Shown here piece after piece: positions 17,021 to 26,472 of a stretch of DNA of 64,000 bases. The position numbers and the translations under genes are program-made. Under the pieces are notes generated by a model. That model had not been told where the DNA came from. It worked only from the letters and a program-made list of their open reading frames with translations, and did not search any database. The stretch's first letter is position 1; the number at the start of each line of letters is the position of its first letter. The stretch spans positions 1 through 64,000 of the forward strand of contig JANXBZ010000004.1 in the NCBI GenBank assembly GCA_025060475.1, written 5' to 3'. The stretch comes from Dictyoglomus sp. (lineage in GTDB: Bacteria; Dictyoglomota; Dictyoglomia; Dictyoglomales; Dictyoglomaceae).

Positions 17021-20000
17021 TTGAAAGAAATAAAAGAAAAATTTATAAATCCTGATATAGAATTTAGATCTGCTCCTTTCTGGTCATGGAATGATCGTCT
17101 TTCTATAGATGAGTTAAAAAGACAAGTTGAAGATATGAAAGAACACGGAATTGGCGGATTTTTTATGCACTCCAGAGTAGGTTTAGAAACAGAATATCTT
17201 AGTAGAGAATGGATGGAATGTATTAAAGAAACGGTAAAAAAGGCAAAAGAATTAGGAATGAAAGCATGGCTTTATGATGAAGATAGATGGCCTTCAGGAT
17301 TCGCGGGAGGTTTAGTTCCTAAAAAAATTGGTGATGAGGGAAGAGAAAAAAAGCTTATATACGAAATTATTTCTTCGGGTGAATTTACTCCTAAAGGAAA
17401 GGAATTAGCATTATATAAAGTTCTTATGGAGGGAGAAAAAATATTAAAAGAAGAAAGATTAAGAGAAATCTCGTATATTGAGGTAAATCCTCCCGAAAGG
17501 TTAATAGTCCTAAGAAGAGAGATTGTAAAACCTTCTGATTGGTTCAACTACGATTCCTATAGCGATAACTTAAATCCTAAAAGTGTTAAAGCTTTTATAG
17601 AAATTACATATGATGCATATTATAAAGAGGTGGGGGAAGAATTTGGAAAAACAATTCCTGGAATCTTTACTGATGAACCCAATATTTTTTCTTCTTTATG
17701 GACCAGAGGAGAAGAGTTATCCTTTCCGTGGACTGATATATTTCCTGAATATTTTAAAGAAAAAAGAGGTTATGATTTTTTTGATATTGCTGTTTATATT
17801 CCCTTTAAAGGAGAAAAATCTCTAAAAGCAAGATATGATTATTGGAGGACCATTTCTGAACTCTTTTTAGAATCTTATTCAAAACAGATTGGAGAATGGT
17901 GCGAAAAGCATAATTTATATTTTACAGGACATTATCTTTATGAGAATGAGTTCTCAAAAAGCATTTTAACTAGTGGATCCATAATGCCCCATTATGAATA
18001 TCAACATATCCCAGGTATAGATATTCTTATGGAAAAAACTGACGAAATCCTAACAGTAAAGCAAGTAAGCAGTATAGCAAATCAATTAGGAAAAAACAGG
18101 GTAATTTCAGAGCTTTATGGTTGTACAGGGTGGGAATTTACCTTTGAAGGTCAAAAATGGATAGGAGATTGGCAATATGCTCTAGGAGTTAACCTTAGAT
18201 GCCAGCACTTAACCCTTTATACTCTAAGAGGTTGTAGAAAGAGAGATTATCCTCCTTCATTTAATTATCACAATATATGGTGGAAATATAATAAGATTGT
18301 AGAAGACTATTTTGCAAGACTATCCTTTATGCTTTCTTTAGGAAAAGCAGTGCGGGATATATTAATAATTCACCCTATAGAAAGTGCTTGGTGCGAATTT
18401 AATGGAAGAAATACCGAAGAGATTGATGAAAAAGGGAGAGATTTTCAAAGTCTATGTAAAACCCTCTTAGGACTTCACTGGGATTTTGATTTAGGAGATG
18501 AGTCTATTGTTGAGAAATATGGGAAAATTGACAAAGAGAAAAAAGAGTTTGTTGTAGGAGAAGGAAGATATAAATTAGTAATTCTTCCTCCCATGATCAC
18601 TATTAGAGAAAAAACCCTAAATCTTCTACTGGAATTTTTAAATTACGGAGGAAAGGTTATCTCTTTAGAGCCATTACCAGAATGTTGTGAAGGAAAATCC
18701 TCTGATCTTTTAAAGGAATTTATAAATCACCAAAATTTGATTATTCTCCATGGAAAAAGAGCTTTAGGAAAGACATTAGAAGAGATTTTATCAAGAAGAA
18801 TATCAATACAAAATATTCCTGCTCAGGAAGCAGAAACATTTCTATATATGGAAAGAATCTATGAGGGAAAAAGAATATTTTTCATAGTAAATAATGATAG
18901 AAATCAAGGATATGAGGTAGATATTGTTTTAGGTTGTAAAGGAAGGGTAGAAGAATGGGATCCATTAACAGGAGAGATAAAACCAGTATCCTCTATGGAG
19001 GTTAATGGAAATCAACATTTAAGAGTAAAATTTGGACCTGCAGATTCAAAATTATATGTGATTAATCCTGAAGAACCTTCTCTACTAAAACCTGAGAAGA
19101 GATTTAAATTGAAAAAAAGAATATATCTAGGACCTGTTTTTGAGTTTAGAAGGGACAATCCCAATGTATTAGTGTTAGATACATGTAGATATAGATTAGA
19201 GAATGAGAACTGGTCTGAAGAAATGCCCATATGGATGGCTCAAAGGGAAATAAGAGAAAAATTGGGAATGATACCTATTCATATAAATAGAATTCCTCAA
19301 AGATGGCTATGGGTTAACAATCCCCATCCCAAGGATGGAACCTTTGTAGAGTTTAAATTAAGTTTTAAAATAAAAGATATTCCTAAGAGTTCTTTTTTTG
19401 TAATAGAGGGAGCAAAGAATTTTAGTATATTTCTTAATGGAGAAAAATTAGAAGAACCCACTTCTTGGTACTTAGATAGATCCTTTGATAAGATTCCTGT
19501 ATCCAATTTAAAAGAAGGAGAAAATGAGATAATTCTCCAATGTTATTATAAAAATTCCATGGAAATTGAAGACTGCTTTATTATTGGAGATTTTGCTGTA
19601 GATCCTATAAGCAAAGAGATCATAAAGGAGCCTAATTTTTTAAGATTTGGAGATTGGTGTCTACAAGGATATCCCTTTTATGCAGGATGTATCTTTTACA
19701 AGGAAAGAATTAATATAAATCTTGAAAAAGAAAATAAAGTTTTTTTAAATATGGGGGAATATTCTGCTATTCATATAGCTATATGGCTAAATGGAAAATT
19801 AGTAGAACATATTCCCTGGAGATGCAGAAATAGAGTAGATATTACAAATTATGTGAAAAATGGAGAGAATTTAATAGAAATAGAAGTAGTGGGAAGTCCA
19901 AGAAATATGTTGGGACCTCTTCATAGAAAAAAAGGAAAAGATCTTTGGACCGATTCTAATTCTTTTAGAACAGAAGGAGAAGAGTATACAAAAGACTATG

Positions 20001-20053
20001 TTTTACATCCATATGGGATCTTTAGTCCCATTTCTATTGATGTTTTAGAGTAG
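17021..20053 (+). CDS. GH106-like glycoside hydrolase (alpha-L-rhamnosidase family)
   Basis: Large 1010-residue enzyme starting at TTG 17021 after a long SD (AAGGAAGGAGGAAG at 17001-17014). The N-terminal region opens with the GH106 pattern FRSAPFWSWNDRLSIDEL and then GGFFMHSRVGLETEYLS and WLYDEDRWPSGFAGG (about 15-95), followed by FTDEPNIF around 215, which holds a conserved acidic pair. The C-terminal 270 residues are beta-sandwich modules of the galactose-binding type. No signal peptide is visible, so it is cytoplasmic and must act on imported fragments. Known members remove alpha-L-rhamnose, for example from pectic rhamnogalacturonan. The exact sugar here is uncertain. It heads an operon with unrelated amino-acid and peptide functions. 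Confidence 0.8.
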   Translation: MKEIKEKFINPDIEFRSAPFWSWNDRLSIDELKRQVEDMKEHGIGGFFMHSRVGLETEYLSREWMECIKETVKKAKELGMKAWLYDEDRWPSGFAGGLVPKKIGDEGREKKLIYEIISSGEFTPKGKELALYKVLMEGEKILKEERLREISYIEVNPPERLIVLRREIVKPSDWFNYDSYSDNLNPKSVKAFIEITYDAYYKEVGEEFGKTIPGIFTDEPNIFSSLWTRGEELSFPWTDIFPEYFKEKRGYDFFDIAVYIPFKGEKSLKARYDYWRTISELFLESYSKQIGEWCEKHNLYFTGHYLYENEFSKSILTSGSIMPHYEYQHIPGIDILMEKTDEILTVKQVSSIANQLGKNRVISELYGCTGWEFTFEGQKWIGDWQYALGVNLRCQHLTLYTLRGCRKRDYPPSFNYHNIWWKYNKIVEDYFARLSFMLSLGKAVRDILIIHPIESAWCEFNGRNTEEIDEKGRDFQSLCKTLLGLHWDFDLGDESIVEKYGKIDKEKKEFVVGEGRYKLVILPPMITIREKTLNLLLEFLNYGGKVISLEPLPECCEGKSSDLLKEFINHQNLIILHGKRALGKTLEEILSRRISIQNIPAQEAETFLYMERIYEGKRIFFIVNNDRNQGYEVDIVLGCKGRVEEWDPLTGEIKPVSSMEVNGNQHLRVKFGPADSKLYVINPEEPSLLKPEKRFKLKKRIYLGPVFEFRRDNPNVLVLDTCRYRLENENWSEEMPIWMAQREIREKLGMIPIHINRIPQRWLWVNNPHPKDGTFVEFKLSFKIKDIPKSSFFVIEGAKNFSIFLNGEKLEEPTSWYLDRSFDKIPVSNLKEGENEIILQCYYKNSMEIEDCFIIGDFAVDPISKEIIKEPNFLRFGDWCLQGYPFYAGCIFYKERININLEKENKVFLNMGEYSAIHIAIWLNGKLVEHIPWRCRNRVDITNYVKNGENLIEIEVVGSPRNMLGPLHRKKGKDLWTDSNSFRTEGEEYTKDYVLHPYGIFSPISIDVLE

Positions 20054-20063
20054 ATGTGAGAAA

Positions 20064-20876
20064 ATGGATATTGTAGATTTAAAAGTTATACCTAGAGAGT
20101 ATAAGTATAAAGAACCATTTAGAATTGCAACGGGAGTAAGGGATCAAGAATTAAATCTTGAAATTGAAATAACCCTTAAAGATGGAACAAAGGGCGTAGG
20201 AGAAGCATCCTCTGTGATGATTTCCTATCTTTTTTCAAAGGATTCTTTTTTTCAATTGGAAAAAACCTTAAGAGATATATTAAAAATTTTATACTTCCTC
20301 CCATCAGTTATGGCAGGAGCAGAATATGCAATAATATCTGCCCTTTGTAATTTAAAAGATATTCTTCCTTATATTTTTTTTGGGGGAGAAAAGGAAGTTA
20401 TTAAAAGTGATAGAAGTAAAGATTTAGATTTGGAAGAGGATTTAAGAAAAGTTATAGAAATTCAAAAGACTCTTCCCTTGACAAGATTTATTGTAGATGC
20501 CAATCAAAGTTTTGATGTAAAATCTGCAATAATCTTTGCAAAAGAGTTGTACAAAGAAGGAGTAAAGGTTGAAATTTTTGAACAGCCAGTGTTAAAAAAA
20601 GATATTGAGGGCTTAAAACTTGTAAGATTTTACTCTCTTTTTCCTATAGCAGGAGATGAGAGTGTTTATAGATTAATAGAGCTAGTAAGAGCTGGGAATA
20701 AAGGACTTATGATTGGATGCATGGGAGAATCAAGTCTTGGTATATCCCAAAGTGTTCATTTTACTACAGGAACAGGAGTTTCTTCTTATTGTGATTTGGA
20801 CTCCCATCTTCTTATAGAAGAGGAAGGTTTTAGAGGAAGTTTTATACAAGAAGGAGAAAAAATAAAAGTAAATTAA
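20064..20876 (+). CDS. Shortened enolase-superfamily protein, L-Ala-D/L-Glu epimerase-like, lacking catalytic lysine segments
   Basis: 270 residues; dipeptide epimerases of this family have about 345. N-terminal capping domain, metal ligands D145 (VDANQSF), E173 (IFEQPV) and D198 (AGDES) and the C-terminal stretch LMIGCMGESSLGISQSVHF are well kept and match the Thermotoga enzyme as I remember it. Three in-frame gaps explain the missing 75 residues: about 14 in the capping domain near 72, about 31 near 115-120 removing the KxK strand, and about 30 near 200-213 removing the strand with the second catalytic lysine. It should therefore be unable to epimerise by the normal two-base mechanism. It may be decaying, repurposed for binding, or an assembly error. 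It lies 10 bases after the GH106 gene. Confidence 0.75.
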   Translation: MDIVDLKVIPREYKYKEPFRIATGVRDQELNLEIEITLKDGTKGVGEASSVMISYLFSKDSFFQLEKTLRDILKILYFLPSVMAGAEYAIISALCNLKDILPYIFFGGEKEVIKSDRSKDLDLEEDLRKVIEIQKTLPLTRFIVDANQSFDVKSAIIFAKELYKEGVKVEIFEQPVLKKDIEGLKLVRFYSLFPIAGDESVYRLIELVRAGNKGLMIGCMGESSLGISQSVHFTTGTGVSSYCDLDSHLLIEEEGFRGSFIQEGEKIKVN

Positions 20877-20893
20877 GAAGGGAGAATCAAACA

Positions 20894-21700
20894 ATGATTA
20901 TTGATTACCACATACATTTAGAAAGAGGACCTTTTTCCGAAGAATGGTTTGAAAAATTTTGGGAAAAAGCAAAGGAAATGGAGATTGAAGAGATAGGAAT
21001 ATCAGAGCACGGACATAGATTTCAAGAATTTAGACCTGTTTATCAAGATTTACCCCATACCTCTTCCTGGTGTGATTCTAATTTAGATGAATATATTAGT
21101 TTTCTTTCTTTTCTTAAGAAAAAATATCCAATAAAAATTGGAGTTGAAATGGATTATCTTCCTGAAAAGGAAAGGAAAATTGAAGAATTATTAACAAAAT
21201 ATAATGTTTTTGATTATGTAATTGGTTCTGTTCATTGGCTAAATCATGGCTTCGGTTTCGATATAGATCCACATGATCCTCGATGGAAAAAGGAATCAGA
21301 ATCAATATTTTTAGATTATTTTGAAAGATTAGAATTGGCAATAAAAAGTGAGTTGTTTGATATTGTGGGACATATTGATCTTGTTAAATTATGGGGACAT
21401 AAACCTCCAGAAAATATCTTAGAAATTTATGAAAATTTAGCGAAAATAATAAAGAATAGAGGTATAAGCATAGAAATAAATACCTCTGGCTTAAGAAGAC
21501 CTGTAAATGAAATATATCCTTCTCCAACTTTTTTAAAGATTCTAGCTCCCTTTGAAATCCCTTTAACTTTTGGATCCGATGCTCATTCTCCTGATAATGT
21601 GGGAAATAATATAAAGGAATTTTACGAATTTGCAAAAAATCTAGGATTTAAAAAAATAGCTATTTTTTCTAAAAGAATACCTCAATATGTAAATATTTAG
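20894..21700 (+). CDS. PHP-domain phosphoesterase, histidinol-phosphatase-like
   Basis: 268-residue metal-dependent phosphoesterase of the PHP superfamily, closest in pattern to HisK/HisJ histidinol phosphatases. Metal-binding motifs are all visible: DYHIHLE (4-10, H6 and H8), SEHGH, GVEMDY, SVHW, GHIDL and GSDAHSPDNVG near the end. SD GAAGGGAG precedes ATG 20894. No other histidine genes are in the window, so histidinol phosphate as substrate is only a family-based guess. It is in the operon between the shortened epimerase and tldD. Confidence 0.8.
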   Translation: MIIDYHIHLERGPFSEEWFEKFWEKAKEMEIEEIGISEHGHRFQEFRPVYQDLPHTSSWCDSNLDEYISFLSFLKKKYPIKIGVEMDYLPEKERKIEELLTKYNVFDYVIGSVHWLNHGFGFDIDPHDPRWKKESESIFLDYFERLELAIKSELFDIVGHIDLVKLWGHKPPENILEIYENLAKIIKNRGISIEINTSGLRRPVNEIYPSPTFLKILAPFEIPLTFGSDAHSPDNVGNNIKEFYEFAKNLGFKKIAIFSKRIPQYVNI

Positions 21701-21716
21701 AAAGGAGGGAAAAATT

Positions 21717-23150
21717 TTGCGTGATATTGGAAAAGAAATATTAAATTATGCTAGTAGGTTAGGTGTGGATTATGCGGATGTGAGAATTGTTAAAAGACAA
21801 AGAGAGGAGCTAGTAGTAAAGAATGGAATTTTAGAAACTGCAAATATAAATGAAACCTATGGATTTGGGGTAAGGATTCTATATAAAGGCGCATGGGGAT
21901 TTGCATCCTCCTTTGATCTTGAAAATTTTAAATCTACAGTAGATAAAGCCTTTGCTATAGCTAAGGCAACATCCTCGGTAAACAAAAGTAAAGTATCCTT
22001 ATCTCCGATAACTCCAGTAAAAGCTCAATGGAAAAGCAATTATGTAATTGATCCCTTTCAGATGTCCTTTGAGAAAAAACTTAATCTTTTATTTGAAAGC
22101 AATAAAATAATAAGAGAAGTATCTGGAATATCCATTGCCATTTCTGAGATGGAATTTTTTAAAGAAGATAAAATTTTTCTTAGCAGTGAAGGATCGGAAA
22201 TAGAACAAAGTATTTTAGAAAGCGGTGCTGGAATCTCTGCATTAGCTATTGAGGGAAATGAAGTTCAAAGAAGATCCTATCCTAATTCCTTTGGGGGAGA
22301 CTATAGAAAAGCAGGATGGGAATTTATTGAAGAGTTGAATCTTTTAGAAAATGCTGAAAGAATTGCAAAAGAAGCAGTAGAGCTACTAAAAGCAGAGCCA
22401 TTACCAGAAAAAATAACAACTCTAATTTTGGATGGAACTCAATTGGCACTACAAATACATGAGTCCTGTGGACATCCTACAGAATTAGATAGAGTTCTGG
22501 GAACTGAAGCAAGCTTTGCAGGAACGAGTTTTCTAACCTTAGATAAGAGAGGAAAGTTTCAGTATGGTTCAGAAATTGTAAATATAGTCGCGGATGCTAC
22601 TCATCCCTATGGGCTTGGCTCTTTTGCCTATGATGATGAAGGAGTACCTGCTCAAAAAAGCTATTTGGTTAAAGATGGAATTTTTGTAGGATATTTAACT
22701 TCCAGGGAAACAGCAGGAATCATTGGAGAGACATCCAATGGAACCATGAGAGCGGATGGGTGGAATAGAATTCCCATTATTAGAATGACAAATATAAATC
22801 TTCTTCCCCAAGATAAATCCTTTGAGGAAATTATCGAGTCCACAGAAGATGGAGTTTATATGAGTACAGTAAAAAATTGGTCCATTGATGATAAGAGATT
22901 AAATTTCCATTTTGGATGCGAGATTGCCTATGAGATAAAGAAAGGAAAGATTGGTAAGATATATAAGAATCCCTATTATACGGGAATAACCTATGAGTTT
23001 TGGAGAAACTGCGATGCCATTGCCAATGAAAAATATTGGAGAGTTTGGGGCGTTCCCAATTGTGGAAAGGGAGAACCTATGCAAGTTGCCCGAGTGGGAC
23101 ATGGAGTTTCCCCTGCTCGTTTTAGAAAGGTAAAGGTAGGTGGTAAATAA
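21717..23150 (+). CDS. tldD: TldD metalloprotease subunit
   Basis: 477-residue catalytic subunit of the TldD/TldE heterodimeric protease that degrades unfolded peptides and in some bacteria processes peptide natural products. The zinc motif HExxxH is present as H248-E249-S-C-G-H253, followed by the conserved PTELDR. It starts at TTG 21717 behind the strong SD AAAGGAGGG. The gene end overlaps the start of tldE by one base, matching the fixed partnership of the two proteins. No modified-peptide precursor or tailoring gene is adjacent, so a housekeeping role is more likely. Confidence 0.93.
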   Translation: MRDIGKEILNYASRLGVDYADVRIVKRQREELVVKNGILETANINETYGFGVRILYKGAWGFASSFDLENFKSTVDKAFAIAKATSSVNKSKVSLSPITPVKAQWKSNYVIDPFQMSFEKKLNLLFESNKIIREVSGISIAISEMEFFKEDKIFLSSEGSEIEQSILESGAGISALAIEGNEVQRRSYPNSFGGDYRKAGWEFIEELNLLENAERIAKEAVELLKAEPLPEKITTLILDGTQLALQIHESCGHPTELDRVLGTEASFAGTSFLTLDKRGKFQYGSEIVNIVADATHPYGLGSFAYDDEGVPAQKSYLVKDGIFVGYLTSRETAGIIGETSNGTMRADGWNRIPIIRMTNINLLPQDKSFEEIIESTEDGVYMSTVKNWSIDDKRLNFHFGCEIAYEIKKGKIGKIYKNPYYTGITYEFWRNCDAIANEKYWRVWGVPNCGKGEPMQVARVGHGVSPARFRKVKVGGK

Positions 23151-24481
23151 TGTGGGGAAAGGAAAAAATATATAATTTCCTAGAAGACTTGATGAGGAAA
23201 ATTCCTTTTGAGAAAAAAGAATTAGTTCTAGAAATTTCTTCTTCAGAGTTAACTCGCTTTGCAAATAATATAATCCATCAGAATGTATCAGAAGAAAATC
23301 TAACTTTATTTGTTAGGGTAGGCGAAGGCAAAAAAAAGGCAGTAGCAAGTATAAGTAAAATTGATGAGGAAAGTATAAACAATCTTATAAGTACCTTGAA
23401 ATTACTTATACAAAACCAACCTGAAATGGAAGAATTAATCCTTCCCAAACCTCAAGTTTATCAGAATGTTGAAAATAAATTGTTTACCCCTTCTCCTGAA
23501 AAAAGAGCAAGTATTGTAAAAAATATTATAAAAAAGGGTGAATTAAAGGCATTAAATACCTATGGAGCTATAAGTGAAATAATAAGTGAACTTTCTATAA
23601 TGAATTCTAATGGACTCTTTGCATATGGAACTCTCTCCTATGCTCATGGAAAGACAATGTATATTTCTGAGAATTCATCGGGATATCAGGAAAGTGCTGG
23701 TAAAGATCTGGACTCTATAGATTTTGAGTATCTTTCTGAAATGGCTCTAAAGAAATGTTTAGATAGTAAAAATCCAGAAGATTTAGAGCCAGGAAAATAT
23801 GAAGTGGTCCTGGAACCCTTGGCGGTAGCAGAGATTATGGAACAGCTTTCCTATTTTGGTTTTTCCGCAAAGGCAGTACAGGAAAAAAGATCCTTTCTTT
23901 CTTTGTATAAAGGGCAAAGGATTTTTAGTCCATTAATTCATATATATGATGATGGTTTAGACGAAAAAGGGATAATAATTCCTTTTGATTTTGAAGGTGT
24001 TTCTAAAAAGCATGTGGATTTAGTAAAAGAAGGAGTCCCTCTTTCTCCTGTTTACGACACTGCAACCGCAATAAAAGATAATAGAGAATCCACAGGACAT
24101 GCCCTACCTCCCACAGACTCTTCCTTTGGTCCCCTTCCTTCAAATCTCTTTTTAGTTTCTGGTGATAAAAAATTAGAAGACTTAATTTCTTCTACAGAAA
24201 GGGGAATATTGGTTACAAGATTTCACTATGTAAATGCCTTTTTAGATCCTATTAAGGTTTTAGCAACAGGAATGACCAGAGATGGAACTTTTCTTATAGA
24301 AAATGGTAGAATATTAAAACCTTTGAAGAATTTACGATTTACTCAGAGTTTTGTTGAAGCATTAGGAAATGTAGAAGCTATATCCTCAGAAAGTATTCTT
24401 CTTCCCTTTTTCGCAGGATTCTGTTCCGTTCCTGGTTTGAAAATAAAAGAATTCAATTTCACAGGAGTCACAGAATTTTAG
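23150..24481 (+). CDS. tldE: TldE/PmbA-family subunit
   Basis: 443-residue non-catalytic partner of TldD. It belongs to the same PmbA/TldD fold but has no HExxxH motif, as expected. The C-terminal half carries the family pattern GRILKPLKNLRFTQSFVEALGNVEAIS (about 383-409). ATG 23150 shares its first base with the tldD stop and has GGTAGGTGG upstream. lexA begins one base after its stop, so the three genes are very probably cotranscribed. Confidence 0.9.
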   Translation: MWGKEKIYNFLEDLMRKIPFEKKELVLEISSSELTRFANNIIHQNVSEENLTLFVRVGEGKKKAVASISKIDEESINNLISTLKLLIQNQPEMEELILPKPQVYQNVENKLFTPSPEKRASIVKNIIKKGELKALNTYGAISEIISELSIMNSNGLFAYGTLSYAHGKTMYISENSSGYQESAGKDLDSIDFEYLSEMALKKCLDSKNPEDLEPGKYEVVLEPLAVAEIMEQLSYFGFSAKAVQEKRSFLSLYKGQRIFSPLIHIYDDGLDEKGIIIPFDFEGVSKKHVDLVKEGVPLSPVYDTATAIKDNRESTGHALPPTDSSFGPLPSNLFLVSGDKKLEDLISSTERGILVTRFHYVNAFLDPIKVLATGMTRDGTFLIENGRILKPLKNLRFTQSFVEALGNVEAISSESILLPFFAGFCSVPGLKIKEFNFTGVTEF

Positions 24482-24482
24482 T

Positions 24483-25073
24483 ATGAGAAAATTAAGCAAA
24501 AGACAAAAAGAAGTATTAGAATATATAAGAAATACATGGGAAAAAACAGGGACTTTTCCCACAGTAAGAGAGGTATCTAAAGCTTTAGGATTAAAGTCTT
24601 CAGGATCTGGCTATTTTCATCTTAAGGCATTAATTAAAAAGGGATTTTTGGAACAGGATTCCTCGGGAAAATTCAAATGGAGAGGTTTTAGAGAAGAAAT
24701 TCCAAGATACATACCTTTATTGGGTAATATAAAAGCAGGATATCCTGTAGAGAGTCCTGAGCTTATTGAGGATTATATTCCTGTTCCTAATTTTCTCTTG
24801 AAAAGTAAAGAAGAGGTTTTTTCTTTAAAAGTCAAAGGAGATAGTATGGAAAATGCTCATATATTAGAAGGAGATATTGTTATTGTAAGAAAACAAGCAA
24901 TGGCAGAAATAGGAGATATTGTTGTTGCATTAGTGGGAGACGAGACTACCATTAAATTTTTAAAAGAGAAAGAAGGCAGGCTCTATTTAGAGCCTGCTAA
25001 TCCTCAATATTCTCCTATCTTTGAACCTTTTACAATCCTCGGAAAGGTTATAGGATTAATGCGGAAGATTTAA
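24483..25073 (+). CDS. lexA: LexA repressor
   Basis: SOS-response repressor of 196 residues. The N-terminal winged helix (1-70, with TVREVSKALGLKSSGSGYFHLKALIKKG) is followed by the S24 self-cleavage domain. The Ala-Gly cleavage site is A85-G86 (IKAGYP), and the catalytic pair is S121 (GDSM) and K158 (TTIKFL). It begins one base after the tldE stop, which is unusual, as lexA is normally alone or near DNA-repair genes. No promoter of its own is visible in the short junction, though one could lie within tldE. Its end overlaps the convergent small gene by 26 bases. Confidence 0.95.
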   Translation: MRKLSKRQKEVLEYIRNTWEKTGTFPTVREVSKALGLKSSGSGYFHLKALIKKGFLEQDSSGKFKWRGFREEIPRYIPLLGNIKAGYPVESPELIEDYIPVPNFLLKSKEEVFSLKVKGDSMENAHILEGDIVIVRKQAMAEIGDIVVALVGDETTIKFLKEKEGRLYLEPANPQYSPIFEPFTILGKVIGLMRKI

Positions 25074-25317
25074 CATCCATTCTTTCTAAGAACCACATAT
25101 CAAGAAGGGAATCATAGGCTATTTCATAATAATTCTCATCTTCTGCCTTTACTCTTAAATAAATTTTATATCCCTTTTCTCCTAAAGCTTTATATATTGT
25201 CTCCCATTTTCTTTCCACTTTTTTAATTCTGTAATATCTGCCATTTAAAATAAAATAGGAGGGAATTCCTGTAGTTTCTAAATTTACTTTTATAGGAAAA
25301 TGAAATAAGTTCTTCAT
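25048..25317 (-). CDS. Small DUF6504-like protein (possible SOS-linked)
   Basis: 89 residues, rich in aromatic and charged residues, with the pattern NGRYYRIKKVERKWE ... YYEIAYDSLLDMWFLERM. This resembles DUF6504, a small domain often encoded beside or fused to Y-family polymerase genes in other bacteria; the resemblance is from memory. SD GGGAGG precedes the ATG, and a very good promoter (25350-25378) drives it. Its 3' end overlaps lexA by 26 bases on the opposite strand. The location next to lexA and the family's usual company suggest a DNA-damage role, which is inferred. Confidence 0.55.
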   Translation of the reverse strand: MKNLFHFPIKVNLETTGIPSYFILNGRYYRIKKVERKWETIYKALGEKGYKIYLRVKAEDENYYEIAYDSLLDMWFLERMDVKSSALIL

Positions 25318-25349
25318 ATAGACCTCCCAGCTTAATAATTTATAAAAAA

Positions 25350-25378
25350 ATATTAAACAAAATATTGAACAATGTCAA
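25350..25378 (-). promoter_or_regulatory. Consensus promoter of the DUF6504-like gene
   Basis: On the - strand TTGACA (25373-25378) and TAATAT (25350-25355) with a 17-base spacer. The -35 is a perfect consensus. The half-sites TTGA and TCAA around it (25365-25378) could form part of an operator, but symmetry is weak. Confidence 0.65.
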
Positions 25379-25436
25379 GAATTATAAAACTTTTTTTTCA
25401 GAAGTTAGCCTATAAAACTAGAAAAAATCTTGTTTC

Positions 25437-25465
25437 TTGATTTTTTATTAAAGTTTTGTTATAAT
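25437..25465 (+). promoter_or_regulatory. Promoter of the M23 peptidase-bactofilin operon
   Basis: TTGATT (25437-25442) and a perfect TATAAT (25460-25465) with a 17-base spacer, about 84 bases before the ATG at 25549. Confidence 0.65.
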
Positions 25466-25548
25466 TTCATTCAGTTAATTTATTTTTAGTTAATTTTATT
25501 TTTTTATTATTTGATTATTTTTTCTTTACAAAGAGGTGAATAATAATT

Positions 25549-26463
25549 ATGATAAGAAAAAAAAGAAAGCGAAAAAGTTCTTTTACATTGATGATTATTC
25601 CCCATGATTCTTCCAATCCTCGTACTCATAAAATTAATAAAACTATAATGATTATAATAGCGGTTTTTCTTATAGGAATCATCACAGGTTCTGCTATATT
25701 ATATAAAATCTCATCAAATAAACTTACTAGAGTAAAACATCTTGAGGTATTAGAAGAGGTAACAGAACAACAAAAGGCTCAACTTAAAGAATTGGAAAAT
25801 CTAAGAAAAAAGATAAAAGAATTAGAAGAGGTAGAAAAAAAATTAAAACAAATTCTGGGAATAAAAGGAAGTATACCTCTACCTAAAAAAGTCACTGCAG
25901 TTCCCCTTAATTTAAAAACCTATGAAGATTTAGAAACCTTTAACACTCAAAGACAAATTCTAGAAATGAAAGCAATATTAGAAGAAAAAGAAGAAGCTTT
26001 AGCTTATATAGAAAAAGAAATTAATAGAAGAAAATCTATTTTAGCAGTTACTCCTTCCCGCTGGCCAACTTTTGGCTTCATAACATCAGGATATGGTTGG
26101 AGAATTCATCCCATATTTCGAAGGGGTGATTTTCATGAGGGTATCGATATAGTTTCTTTCTGGGGTGCACCCGTTTATGCAACTGCAGATGGTTTTGTAA
26201 CTTTTGCAGGATGGAAAAGTGGATATGGAAAAACTATAGAGATAAGTCATGGAAGGGGAATTTCTACATTATATGCCCATCTTTCAGTAATAAGAGTAAA
26301 TTCTGGAAGATATGTGAAAAAGGGACAAATAATAGGATTAGTAGGTAGTACTGGAACCAGCAAGGGACCTCATCTTCATTATGAGGTAAGAAGAAATGGT
26401 ATTGCTGTAAATCCTATTCCCTATCTCAATGTAGATCTTATAAAAATTGGTCGTCTAAAATAG
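25549..26463 (+). CDS. Membrane-anchored M23 (LytM-type) endopeptidase
   Basis: 304-residue cell-wall hydrolase. A very basic N-terminus (KKRKRK) precedes one transmembrane helix (about 32-53), a coiled coil (about 62-105 and 130-162), then the M23 domain (about 175-295). Zinc ligands are visible as H196 with D200 (FHEGID) and H277 in HLH (275-277), plus H244 (YAHLS). It likely cuts peptidoglycan cross-bridges outside the inner membrane. A bactofilin gene follows 9 bases later; this pair is a recognised cell-shape module (as with Helicobacter Csd1 and CcmA), where the bactofilin positions the peptidase. SD AGAGGTGAAT precedes the ATG at 25549. Confidence 0.9.
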   Translation: MIRKKRKRKSSFTLMIIPHDSSNPRTHKINKTIMIIIAVFLIGIITGSAILYKISSNKLTRVKHLEVLEEVTEQQKAQLKELENLRKKIKELEEVEKKLKQILGIKGSIPLPKKVTAVPLNLKTYEDLETFNTQRQILEMKAILEEKEEALAYIEKEINRRKSILAVTPSRWPTFGFITSGYGWRIHPIFRRGDFHEGIDIVSFWGAPVYATADGFVTFAGWKSGYGKTIEISHGRGISTLYAHLSVIRVNSGRYVKKGQIIGLVGSTGTSKGPHLHYEVRRNGIAVNPIPYLNVDLIKIGRLK

Positions 26464-26472
26464 GAGGTAATT

